The translations under genes and the position numbers were made by a program. Below the pieces are notes generated by a model. That model was given only the letters and a program-made list of their open reading frames with translations. It was not told the DNA's origin and did not search any database. Below are positions 18,109 through 26,819 of a stretch of DNA of 64,000 bases, one piece after another. Source of the stretch: Candidatus Thiodiazotropha sp. CDECU1 (GTDB lineage: Bacteria; Pseudomonadota; Gammaproteobacteria; Chromatiales; Chromatiaceae). Position 1 is the stretch's first letter. Every line of letters starts with the position of its first letter. Location of the stretch: contig NZ_OY734020.1 of assembly GCF_963455295.1 (NCBI RefSeq), positions 2,790,001 to 2,854,000 on the forward strand, written 5' to 3'.

Positions 18109-20556
18109 ATGAGCATTCCCGCACCTTCCATGGCAACCGCAGACCCTGATTCCGCCAAGGATCCGGCCGACCATTTGGCCGCCAAACTGCGCAGCGAATA
18201 CCCAGCGCGTATCACGGGCGAGCTGATACTCCCCGCCAAACAGGGTAACTACAGCCCCCTGCCCGGCGATCTCGATCCCCGTCTTGCCGCTGCCCTGCGC
18301 GAGCGCGGGATCGAACGGCTCTATACCCACCAGGCAGCCGCCTGGGCATCGGTACAGGCTGCTCGGCATACGGTGGTCGTCACCCCCACCGCATCAGGCA
18401 AGACCCTCTGTTACAACCTGCCGGTGCTGCAATCGGTCCTGCAAAAACAGGCCAAGGCCCTCTACCTCTTCCCCACCAAGGCCCTGGCCCAGGACCAGGT
18501 GGCTGAGTTGACCGCCCTCAACCAGGCCAGCGACCTGGGTGTACGCGCCTTCACCTTCGATGGGGATACCCCCGGGGATGCGCGCAAGGCGGTACGCATC
18601 CGTGGCGACATCGTGGTCTCAAACCCGGATATGTTGCACCAGGGCATACTGCCCCACCACACCAAGTGGGCGCAGTTCTTCGAATCCATACACTATGTGG
18701 TGATCGATGAGATGCACAGCTACCGCGGCGTATTCGGCTCCCACGTGGCGAATGTGATGCGACGTCTGCGGCGAATCTGTCGCTTCTATGGCAGCGACCC
18801 CATCTTCATTCTCTGCTCCGCCACCATTGCCAATCCGGCAGAGTTGGGGGCGCTGCTGATCGGCGACGAGGTCAACGCCATCACCGAGAGCGGCGCACCC
18901 CAGGGCAGCAGACATCTGTTGCTATGGAATCCGCCGGTGGTCAATCCCGATCTGGGCATCCGCGCCTCGGCCCGCTCCCAGACCACCCGCATCACTAAAC
19001 TGGCGCTGCGCCAGGGGCTGAAAAGCATAGTCTTCGCCCGTTCCCGACTCATGGTTGAGGTATTGACCAAGTATCTCAAGGATGCCTTCGACAAAGACCC
19101 CCGGCATCCTGCCCGGGTCGCCGCCTACCGGGGCGGCTACCTACCCACTGAACGGCGGGATATGGAGCGCAGGCTGCGTGACGGAAAACTCGACTGCGTG
19201 GTCTCCACCTCGGCATTGGAGCTGGGTGTGGATATAGGGGCACTCGATCTCTGTGTGCTTAACGGCTACCCGGGCACCATTGCAGCCACCTGGCAGCGCC
19301 TGGGACGGGCCGGCAGGCGCCAACGTTCCGCAGTGGGGGTGCTGGTGGCCAGCAGCCTGCCGCTGGATCAATACATCATTCGCAATCCCGACTTCTTCCT
19401 CGGCGCCTCGCCGGAACAGGCACGTATCGATGCCGATCAGTTGTTGATCCTGCTCGATCATGTACGCTGCGCCGCGTTCGAGCTGCCATTCAAGGATGGG
19501 GAGCAGTTTGGCAATCAACCGCTGAGTGAGATGCTCGCCTACCTGGAGCAGCATGGCATCCTGCACCGGGAGGCGGATGAGTGGCACTGGATGAGCGACA
19601 GCTACCCCGCAAACAGCGTCAGCCTGCGTTCGGTGGCGGAGGGCAATTTTGTGGTGGTGGATACCAGCGGTGGCGAAAAAACAGTGATTGCCGAGGTCGA
19701 CTACAGCTCCGCACCGATGACCATCTACGAGGGAGCAATCTATATGATCCAGTCCACCCCCTACCAGGTGGAGCGTCTCGATTGGGAGGGACGCAAGGCA
19801 TTCGTCACCCGCACCCGGGCCGACTACTACACCGATGCCATCGACTATACCCGCTTGAAGATTCTGGAACCTTTCGAGGAGTATACCCATCGCCAGTATG
19901 AGGTGGCTCATGGGGAGGTGCATCTGGTCAAGCGCATCACCGGCTATAAGAAAATCCGCTACTACAGCCACGACAATGTGGGCTATGGCAAGATCGAACT
20001 GCCGGATCAGGAGATGCACACCACCGCCGTCTGGTGGCAGCTGAATCCACAGGCATTGGAGGCTGCATTCGAATCACGCCAGATTGCCCTGGACGGTTTT
20101 CTCGGCGCCAGCTACGCCCTGCATATCATCGCAACCATGCGCATGCTCTCCGAACCCGGCGATATCGGCAAGGCGGTGGGTGATGGTAACGCCCGCTGGT
20201 TCGCCACGCTGCATGCCAATGGACGGGGAGAATTGCGCAACAAGGATGACGAAATGATCGATCCGGCACGCCTGGATCGCTTCACACCCACCCTGTTTCT
20301 CTACGACAACTATCCAGGGGGCATCGGACTCTCAGCACCTCTTTGCGAGAGCCGGGACACTATCGTCCATGAAGCCCTGCGGCTGGTAACTGACTGCAGT
20401 TGCAGGCATGGTTGTCCCAGCTGCATCGGCCCCATCCTGGCCAGCGATGAGATACGGGGCTACTCGCCCAAACAGGCCGCGCTCAAAATACTATCCCTAC
20501 TGGGACCTGATCACTCTCATCCAATCGGCTCTGTTGCGTCGGACAATGACACTTAG
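18109..20556 (+). CDS. DEAD/DEAH helicase with DUF1998 domain, MrfA/YprA-like
   Basis: This 815-residue superfamily 2 helicase has Walker A TPTASGKT (about 92-99), DEMH (200-203), SAT (FILCSATIANPAEL), a C-terminal RecA domain with a QRLGRAGRRQ motif VI, and a DUF1998 region with four cysteines (C763, C765, C769, C772). This is the architecture of B. subtilis MrfA and fungal Hrq1, which act on DNA crosslinks. The start at 18109 is chosen because the longer frame from 18067 would cover the LexA-type boxes. It overlaps the next gene by 11 bases. DNA repair is a family-based inference. Confidence 0.9.
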   Translation: MSIPAPSMATADPDSAKDPADHLAAKLRSEYPARITGELILPAKQGNYSPLPGDLDPRLAAALRERGIERLYTHQAAAWASVQAARHTVVVTPTASGKTLCYNLPVLQSVLQKQAKALYLFPTKALAQDQVAELTALNQASDLGVRAFTFDGDTPGDARKAVRIRGDIVVSNPDMLHQGILPHHTKWAQFFESIHYVVIDEMHSYRGVFGSHVANVMRRLRRICRFYGSDPIFILCSATIANPAELGALLIGDEVNAITESGAPQGSRHLLLWNPPVVNPDLGIRASARSQTTRITKLALRQGLKSIVFARSRLMVEVLTKYLKDAFDKDPRHPARVAAYRGGYLPTERRDMERRLRDGKLDCVVSTSALELGVDIGALDLCVLNGYPGTIAATWQRLGRAGRRQRSAVGVLVASSLPLDQYIIRNPDFFLGASPEQARIDADQLLILLDHVRCAAFELPFKDGEQFGNQPLSEMLAYLEQHGILHREADEWHWMSDSYPANSVSLRSVAEGNFVVVDTSGGEKTVIAEVDYSSAPMTIYEGAIYMIQSTPYQVERLDWEGRKAFVTRTRADYYTDAIDYTRLKILEPFEEYTHRQYEVAHGEVHLVKRITGYKKIRYYSHDNVGYGKIELPDQEMHTTAVWWQLNPQALEAAFESRQIALDGFLGASYALHIIATMRMLSEPGDIGKAVGDGNARWFATLHANGRGELRNKDDEMIDPARLDRFTPTLFLYDNYPGGIGLSAPLCESRDTIVHEALRLVTDCSCRHGCPSCIGPILASDEIRGYSPKQAALKILSLLGPDHSHPIGSVASDNDT

Positions 20557-21766
20557 CGCAAAACTCTCTCGCCTGCAGGCGCTAAAAGCGGATAAGGGGC
20601 AGCAGCCTGTCACATCGGCCACCGATCTGCAGCAGCGCTTGGCGCGAATCGACCGAACACGCCTTCCGGGTGGATCGAAGCTGCAGCAGCAGAAGTCAGC
20701 AGAGGAGAGACTCGCCAGGCAGCTCAAGGGCTACCCTGTCAGTGAGGGTCTGATCCGGATATACCGACGTATCCCCCTGCACGGCTGTATGGGTCGCTAC
20801 CCTCTCTCACTGCTCCAACAACAACCGAGACTGCCTGGTGAAGCAGCCATGGCCAACCACCGCCATGTCTATTTCGATACCGAAACCACCGGCCTCTCGG
20901 GGGGCAGCGGTACCCTCGCCTTTCTGTTCGGTTTTGCCACAATCGAGCCGGAGAGCCTGCAGCTGACCCAGTACCTGATCACCCGTTTTGCGGGAGAAAC
21001 GGCCATGCTCGAGGCGATCAACGGCATCCTGGGTATTGAGGACCGGCTGGTGAGTTACAACGGCAAGAGCTATGACCTTCCGTTGATGAAGACCCGATAC
21101 CGCATGCATGACATGCCAGCGCAACTGGACCAGCTGCCCCATCTGGACCTGTTGCATCCCATACGCCGTCTGTTTCGCAACACATGGCCAGACTGCCGTC
21201 TTGTGACCCTGGAACAGCGACTGCTCGGTCTGCAACGGCTTAACGACCTGCCCGGTTCAGAAGCCCCCCAGGCCTGGTTCGATTTTATAAGAGCAGGCCG
21301 CACAGCACGACTGGCAGGGGTGGTGGAGCACAATTTACAGGACATACTCTCCCTCGCCATGACCCACGTGGCCCTGACTCAAGTGATCGACCAGCCCGAA
21401 CGCCATGGTGTGGACATAGCCGCCCTGGCACGCTGGCAGGCGGATCACGACACCAGGGCAGCCTATGCCCTGTTAAAACGACATCGACACACATTACCCC
21501 TGAGCGGCAAGCGCTTATTGGGCCGACTGGCCAGGCGTTTCGGCGACTGGGGGTTGGCGACGGAGACCTGGGATGCGCTCTCGCAGATGGGCTGCCGAAG
21601 CGCCACCGAACAGCTTGCCAAGTATTATGAGCATATCAGCAGGGACCTGAAGCGCGCGCAACATTATTGCGAACGGCTTCCCATCGACGCTGACCAGCAG
21701 CGGCGCTTGAACCGCATCGTCAACAAACTCTATGTTCAAGAGATGCAACCGCTACTGCATCCCTGA
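20546..21766 (+). CDS. DEDD-type exonuclease-like protein, MrfB/YprB-like
   Basis: This 406-residue protein has a ribonuclease-H-like exonuclease domain: D111 and E113 (FDTETTG), D177 (SYNGKSYDLPL), H262 and D266 (EHNLQDILSL) fit a DEDDh active site. An N-terminal extension (about 1-100) and a C-terminal helical repeat region resemble B. subtilis YprB (MrfB), the exonuclease partner of MrfA in mitomycin C repair. Its ATG overlaps the helicase stop by 11 bases, implying translational coupling. The longer upstream frame within the helicase gene is a shadow. Confidence 0.85.
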   Translation: MTLSAKLSRLQALKADKGQQPVTSATDLQQRLARIDRTRLPGGSKLQQQKSAEERLARQLKGYPVSEGLIRIYRRIPLHGCMGRYPLSLLQQQPRLPGEAAMANHRHVYFDTETTGLSGGSGTLAFLFGFATIEPESLQLTQYLITRFAGETAMLEAINGILGIEDRLVSYNGKSYDLPLMKTRYRMHDMPAQLDQLPHLDLLHPIRRLFRNTWPDCRLVTLEQRLLGLQRLNDLPGSEAPQAWFDFIRAGRTARLAGVVEHNLQDILSLAMTHVALTQVIDQPERHGVDIAALARWQADHDTRAAYALLKRHRHTLPLSGKRLLGRLARRFGDWGLATETWDALSQMGCRSATEQLAKYYEHISRDLKRAQHYCERLPIDADQQRRLNRIVNKLYVQEMQPLLHP

Positions 21767-21796
21767 GATGGATCGTCATGGCAATCCTACAATGCC

Positions 21797-23812
21797 TCAC
21801 TGCAGAGTCTCGTAATGTCTCTCCGCCAGTTCGATGGCCTGTCTGACATAACCCTTATACCACTCGTTGACGGTCTGAATAAAATCAGACAGCGACTGAG
21901 GATCTTCCCTGTCCTGGAGGTGGTCGCTCACCCTGAAAGGGGGAAAGACAATCGCTGCGGTACAGGTGCGCGTCAGTCGCTTATCGAAATTGGCGACTGC
22001 GATGGGTACGATCAGCGGCTCAGTTTCGGCTGCCAGCGCCAGGCGGAATACCCCGGCCTTGAATGGACCGGGCGACTCTTCCGTATAGTAGCAACGCCCC
22101 TCCGGGCAGATGATGATGTTGTCTCCCTGTTTCAGCCTCGCCAATGCCTGATCCACGAACTGGCGGTTACGTAGCTCCCGGGTCAAGTGATGATCGCGAT
22201 CCTCCTCATCCACCTCGCCCGGATAGACATAGAGGTACTCAAGGCGGTCGAAATATTGCTGAAAACCATACCAGTCGAGTTCAGGTTTTTTCACCACCCT
22301 GATCGGCGCTTCATGGTATTTCGGATAGATCAGCATACTGGAGACGAAGTGGGTATCCAGGGTCAGGCGAAAATCGTTGGGCAGCATATTGTCGGCATGG
22401 TTTTCCAGGTGGTTCATGATAAACAGATGTCCTGAGCTGTCCGGCAAATGCTCCTCCCCTGTCACCGCGTAGCATGTCTTCTCAAACAGTGCCTTGAACG
22501 CCTGCATACAGTGGTGTCTCACCTCCCTTGGGGTTTGATCCACAGGCGCATTGGCGACACTTTCATAGATGCGTTGCAATCCCTGGTAAAAATGGAGTTC
22601 ATCATGGACCTTTTCCAGGATATCCAATGACAATCTCGCCAGGTTACGCTCATTCTCATCGTCGCCGTGATTACGGATCAGTTCCAAGGTACCGAATGCA
22701 TCGGAGAGGGTCAGCCGGTTCTCCAGCAGATAGGGGATTTTATGCAGTGGCGACGTGACGTGCAGGGTATCGGCATTCTGTTCCAGTAGCGCCTTCACCG
22801 CCAGGGTCTCTTTGTGGTAGCGCCTTGCAATCAGTTGGGTGCGTGCCATCCGCAGCCGGTTGCCGATCAACCAGATCACGCGCTCCATCAGCTCCGTGCC
22901 GAATAATGGATCCTGTCGACACAGATCCGTGAGTGCCTCCGCGGTGAATACCAGGGCACAGACTGTATCGCTGGCGATTGCGGATACCTGATAGTGATTG
23001 GGATTGACCAGTGCGGACCAGCCGAATGCCTGTCCGGTGCTCTCCAAGCTATTGAGAAAAATACAGACCTTGCCTTCGCTGCTGCAATACCAGAGCTCCA
23101 CCCGGCCACTGACGAGCAGGTAGAAGGCCTCCGCTTCCTCTCCCTGTTGAAACAGGGTAGTGCCGGGATCAACGCGAATCATTCGCCCCAGGGAGAGCAT
23201 GGATCGGAGATGTTGATCTGACATGGCCTCGAAAAAAGTGGCATGGCGCAAAAAACGGAAGGTTGAGTCTTGGTCACTGCCCAGGTTTTCATAATCCATA
23301 AGCGGGTTTGATCCCTTGGCCTTAACCGAGGCACCAGGTTCCACCATTGCCCTGCCCTCGACACCACTGCTGGCGATCAGACGGTCCCTGTTGTACTCAA
23401 GTCGACGTGCCAGGACCACGGCCACACGACGCAGCAGGGTATAGGCGATGCGCGGCGACTCCTGCATCAACTCAGCCAGCAGATTTCTCGGAATGCGCAT
23501 TACACTGCACTCCGTTTCACAGCGTACCGTTACGGTATGACGGTAGGGCGCGCGAAACACTGACCAGCCGATCAGGGCCCCTGTCTCCCTGTCGGTGCCC
23601 ACAAGGAGATCATCCATGCCTGCCACATGGATCAGAAACTGCACCTTTCCGCTCAAGAGAAAATAGAGTGAGATGGCCCGATCGTGCTGATGCAGCAGAA
23701 TCTCCCCTGGATCCATATGCCTCACTTCGGTGCCTTCAGCAAGATAGTCGATCACATCCGGGTCGATATCCTGGAAGAATGCGAGTTTAGAAAATTCAGA
23801 CGCTTCAACCAT
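21797..23812 (-). CDS. Two cyclic-nucleotide-binding-like domains fused to a PlsC-like acyltransferase
   Basis: The 671-residue protein starts with two cNMP-binding-type beta-barrel domains (about 1-130 and 185-320; DPGEILLHQHDRAISLYFLLSG and DPGTTLFQQGEEAEAFYLLVSG). A helical linker follows, then a glycerophosphate-acyltransferase-like domain (about 430-660) with NHLENHAD as block I, PEGRCYY as block III and VPIAVANFD as block IV. The spacing in block I is H-x5-D rather than H-x4-D (or the second His is used). A membrane-lipid acyltransferase gated by a small ligand is a reasonable reading. Substrate and ligand are unknown. It is unpaired with neighbours. Confidence 0.8.
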   Translation of the reverse strand: MVEASEFSKLAFFQDIDPDVIDYLAEGTEVRHMDPGEILLHQHDRAISLYFLLSGKVQFLIHVAGMDDLLVGTDRETGALIGWSVFRAPYRHTVTVRCETECSVMRIPRNLLAELMQESPRIAYTLLRRVAVVLARRLEYNRDRLIASSGVEGRAMVEPGASVKAKGSNPLMDYENLGSDQDSTFRFLRHATFFEAMSDQHLRSMLSLGRMIRVDPGTTLFQQGEEAEAFYLLVSGRVELWYCSSEGKVCIFLNSLESTGQAFGWSALVNPNHYQVSAIASDTVCALVFTAEALTDLCRQDPLFGTELMERVIWLIGNRLRMARTQLIARRYHKETLAVKALLEQNADTLHVTSPLHKIPYLLENRLTLSDAFGTLELIRNHGDDENERNLARLSLDILEKVHDELHFYQGLQRIYESVANAPVDQTPREVRHHCMQAFKALFEKTCYAVTGEEHLPDSSGHLFIMNHLENHADNMLPNDFRLTLDTHFVSSMLIYPKYHEAPIRVVKKPELDWYGFQQYFDRLEYLYVYPGEVDEEDRDHHLTRELRNRQFVDQALARLKQGDNIIICPEGRCYYTEESPGPFKAGVFRLALAAETEPLIVPIAVANFDKRLTRTCTAAIVFPPFRVSDHLQDREDPQSLSDFIQTVNEWYKGYVRQAIELAERHYETLQ

Positions 23813-23897
23813 TGCGGTTACCCATGGAGACCTTTGTCTAGTTATTATTAATCGGGCACTTCTAACCTCACCCCTATTACTAATCTATAGTAGATAC

Positions 23898-24854
23898 ATG
23901 CGGCGCCAATTCAAACCGGATCACACAAAGCCAAAGGATTTTGATCTTTTCTGGCAGGAAACACTACACAAACTGGACACAATCGATCCCGATCCGGTTA
24001 TTTCAAGTAAGGAACATTCATCCAGTCACCCCAACCTTGTATTGGAGTATGTTGATTTTCTGTCCTTGGACGGTATACGCATTAGCGGGCAGCTCATCCA
24101 TTGGAAAGACGATCTGCCCCGGCCGCTGGTCGTCTACAGCCATGGATACGGCGGTCGATGCATGCCGCAGTGGTCGTGGGCAAGCAGCGGACTGAATTGC
24201 TTTGGGGTGGATATTCGTGGCTTTGGCCTCTCCCATGACGCCCTCCGGGAGCCATCTCACTGGGGCTGGGTATTGACCGGTATCCAATCACCTGAAACCT
24301 CGGTCATCCGAGGTGCAGTCTGCGACTATATACAAGGCGCCAGGGTCGCAGAACGACTGCTGCTCAATTCGACCACCCATCATACCTATCAGGGTGTCAG
24401 TTTTGCCGGTGCCCTGGCCCTTAAATCCGCAGCGGTACTGGGTGCGCCGGACCTGCTTGCAGTGGGCGTACCCACATTCGGTTGGACTGAAGGCCGTTAT
24501 ATCTTTGTCAAATCAGGCTCAGGGGCCCAGATCAACCACTATCTAGCCAACCATCCGGAGCGCTTGGACGATGTGATGCTGGTGATGCGTTACTTTGATC
24601 CTGTCAACTTTGCCGATGGCGTGCACTGCCCCGCTCTCGTCGGTCTGGGACTGAAAGACGATGTGGTACCTGCCAAGACCGTCTACGCCATCGCCAATCA
24701 CCTTACCGGGAAGAAGGAGATTATGGAGTTTCCCGTCAGTCATACCGATCTGCCGGAGGAGCGTCTTTGGGATAGTTTCGAACAGTATTGGCTGAAGCTG
24801 ACGATTGAAGGGGTCAGTGAGGATTTCGGTTCGATACCGTTTCCAACAAGCTGA
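23898..24854 (+). CDS. Acetyl-xylan-esterase-like (CE7-type) alpha/beta hydrolase
   Basis: The 318 residues have the AXE1/cephalosporin-C deacetylase pattern. The N-terminal FWQETL segment is followed by the YSHGYGGR oxyanion region, the nucleophile elbow GVSFAGAL, the acidic residue in LGLKDDVVPAKT, and the His in FPVSHTDLP. There is no signal peptide, so it is cytoplasmic. CE7 enzymes remove acetyl groups from small sugar esters or antibiotics; the natural substrate here is unknown. It diverges from the acyltransferase gene. Confidence 0.85.
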   Translation: MRRQFKPDHTKPKDFDLFWQETLHKLDTIDPDPVISSKEHSSSHPNLVLEYVDFLSLDGIRISGQLIHWKDDLPRPLVVYSHGYGGRCMPQWSWASSGLNCFGVDIRGFGLSHDALREPSHWGWVLTGIQSPETSVIRGAVCDYIQGARVAERLLLNSTTHHTYQGVSFAGALALKSAAVLGAPDLLAVGVPTFGWTEGRYIFVKSGSGAQINHYLANHPERLDDVMLVMRYFDPVNFADGVHCPALVGLGLKDDVVPAKTVYAIANHLTGKKEIMEFPVSHTDLPEERLWDSFEQYWLKLTIEGVSEDFGSIPFPTS

Positions 24855-24919
24855 ACGCCTGCACCTGAGGAAGATAACCTCTACCCCTATTGGGCCGTAC
24901 AACCCTATTCATCACTTTC

Positions 24920-25195
24920 TCATTGATGCAGAGACTTTTTTTTGTATTGCCTCCACGAGTGGATAGATAGTGCGGAAAGAACCAATAACTCAACAGGAAA
25001 CAGCAGAATCAAATCAACTCTGATATTGCATTCACCCGTACAGTTTTGCAGCACCCACCCCTCATAGACTACTGGCACCACCAGCAAAACGGCAGTCAGC
25101 GCCTGCTGTGTCTGTTTTGATCGGATGTAGAGTGCAAAAAAGAATACGCTCAAGGAGCTACAGATGAGGAGAAACAGATAGTAGAGCAGGATCAA
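24920..25195 (-). CDS. Small membrane protein of unknown function
   Basis: The 91 residues include about three transmembrane helices (residues 3-25, 31-48, 60-80) and a Cys pair in the loop (NCTGEC). I do not recognise a family. Its start overlaps the end of the PilZ gene by 4 bases (ATGA), so the two are translated together and the protein may work with the c-di-GMP receptor at the membrane. Confidence 0.65.
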   Translation of the reverse strand: MILLYYLFLLICSSLSVFFFALYIRSKQTQQALTAVLLVVPVVYEGWVLQNCTGECNIRVDLILLFPVELLVLSALSIHSWRQYKKKSLHQ

Positions 25196-25860
25196 CCCCG
25201 CTCCCTGGCGATACTCCCCAGGACATAGGAGCAGAGCACCAATTGCTGAAATCGATTCAGACCACGAAATTCCAATCCATGGATATAATTTTTTCGCCCT
25301 TCCCCTGCCGCCACCTCACGAATATTGCGGATCACGCTCATTATTTTCAAGGTGTCTTCTCCGCCACACACCTTCAAGGTATACATAACCTGCAATACAT
25401 CCCCGACTTTACCCAGGGATTGCTTATCAATCACCCGTGCCCCGGTACTACTGATATCGGTAATGATGACAGGTTGCTCCACCTCGTTCCCCGAGGCATC
25501 CTTAGGCCTGACCACTTGTGCGTCGATTTCAGTCGGCACACGGGGGGCGTTACGCACCACTGCACTCTCCACATCCGATGGATAGGAGAGATGCAGATGG
25601 GGATAGGGTTTTGATGAGGCATTCAGCACTTGAGCAACAAAACCGAAGATATTGCTGCCCTGTAGCATTCTCACCGTAAAGCTCTGACCGTCTCGAACGA
25701 TAATTGGTCTTGCGTTTTTACGGGGGGTAGTTATCACCAGACTCTGTCCCGGCATGAAACCGATAAGAGTTGCTGCAAAACGCTCCACGTTTTCACTTGG
25801 TGGCGCAAACTGCAGTTGCAGCACATCACCTATCTGCAAGTATCTGACTCTGTCTGGCAA
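25192..25860 (-). CDS. YcgR-like flagellar-brake/PilZ c-di-GMP receptor
   Basis: The 222-residue protein has an N-terminal YcgR domain (about 1-105) and a C-terminal PilZ domain. The c-di-GMP-binding motifs are RNAPRVPTE (RxxxR-like) and DISSTGARV (D-x-S-x-x-G). Such proteins respond to c-di-GMP and typically slow flagellar motors; no flagellar gene is in the window. It starts at a TTG (25860) with GGAG 7 bases upstream; no ATG fits the conserved start. It is coupled to the small membrane protein downstream. Confidence 0.87.
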   Translation of the reverse strand: MPDRVRYLQIGDVLQLQFAPPSENVERFAATLIGFMPGQSLVITTPRKNARPIIVRDGQSFTVRMLQGSNIFGFVAQVLNASSKPYPHLHLSYPSDVESAVVRNAPRVPTEIDAQVVRPKDASGNEVEQPVIITDISSTGARVIDKQSLGKVGDVLQVMYTLKVCGGEDTLKIMSVIRNIREVAAGEGRKNYIHGLEFRGLNRFQQLVLCSYVLGSIARERG

Positions 25861-25966
25861 GGCCTCACTCCCACACGGCTTATGTTAGTATTGAGCCACA
25901 AATCGATAATAACCAACTGCTATGATTTAGCACATAATAGTCAGTGGCAATCAATAGTTCAGTCAA

Positions 25967-26022
25967 GGGCCTGTAAACTCAAAACAATTGCCAGTGAGCA
26001 CTTAACCCGAGTTTACAGGCAC
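25967..26022. repeat. Short inverted repeat with GGGCCTGTAAAC-type ends
   Basis: GCCTGTAAACTC at 25969-25980 is exactly complementary to GAGTTTACAGGC at 26009-26020, with a 28-base loop. The first bases (GGGCCTGTAAAC) resemble the ends of the MITE-like element at 1161 (GGGCCTGTTAAC). It lies between the PilZ and aat genes. It may be a very small transposon relic or a structured leader for aat. Confidence 0.5.
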
Positions 26023-26099
26023 CAAGAATAATGCGAATTTTTTTACTTTAAAAACAAGTAACTGATAAGGTTACTTTAAGCCCTTTAAAACGGCAAACG

Positions 26100-26819
26100 A
26101 TGATTTTCGTGCTCGACAACAATCCGGACACGCCATTTCCTGACGTCTCCCTCGCCGAAAGGGAGCCCGACGGGTTGTTGGCCGTGGGTGGTGATCTTAC
26201 ACCCCAACGGCTGATTCAGGCTTATCAGCTGGGCATATTCCCCTGGTTCACAGAGGGCGAGCCTATCCTCTGGTGGTCACCCGATCCCCGTACGGTGCTC
26301 TATCCTGAAAAGATCAAAATCAGTCGCAGTCTGAGAAAAGTGCTAAGAAAAAAGGTCTATAAAGTATCCTTTGATCACGATTTCGAGGCGGTCATCCAAG
26401 GTTGTGCGGCACCGCGTGAAAATTCACCAGGAACCTGGCTGGTACCCGAGATGATCGATGCCTATCGCCAGCAGCATAAGCTTGGACACGCCCACTCCGT
26501 TGAAGTGTGGCACAAAGATGTGCTCGTGGGTGGTCTTTACGGCATGACCATAGGTGGGGTCTTCTTTGGCGAATCGATGTTCAGTCGCGCTACCGACAGT
26601 TCAAAAATCGCCCTGGTTCACCTCAGTCATAAATTGACCCAGTGGGGGTTCAAGATGATCGATTGTCAAGTCTATACCAAACACCTGGCCAGTTTGGGTG
26701 CCGAAGAGATACCCAGGGCCATTTTTTGTGCCGACCTGTATCGTTGGACCCGACTGGAGGGATGGACAGGCAGTTGGGCCGACGAGGGTAAACTCTATCC
26801 CGAGATCGAGGAATGTTGA
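26100..26819 (+). CDS. aat: Leucyl/phenylalanyl-tRNA-protein transferase
   Basis: Aat moves Leu or Phe from tRNA onto N-terminal Arg or Lys of proteins, marking them for ClpAP degradation. The 239 residues show the family signatures FPDVSLAEREPDGLLAVGGDL, LGIFPWF, ILWWSPDPRTVL, GGLYGMTIGGVFFGESMFS and the C-terminal QVYTKHLASLGAEEI. The bpt gene overlaps its end by 7 bases, coupling the two N-degron transferases. Confidence 0.97.
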   Translation: MIFVLDNNPDTPFPDVSLAEREPDGLLAVGGDLTPQRLIQAYQLGIFPWFTEGEPILWWSPDPRTVLYPEKIKISRSLRKVLRKKVYKVSFDHDFEAVIQGCAAPRENSPGTWLVPEMIDAYRQQHKLGHAHSVEVWHKDVLVGGLYGMTIGGVFFGESMFSRATDSSKIALVHLSHKLTQWGFKMIDCQVYTKHLASLGAEEIPRAIFCADLYRWTRLEGWTGSWADEGKLYPEIEEC

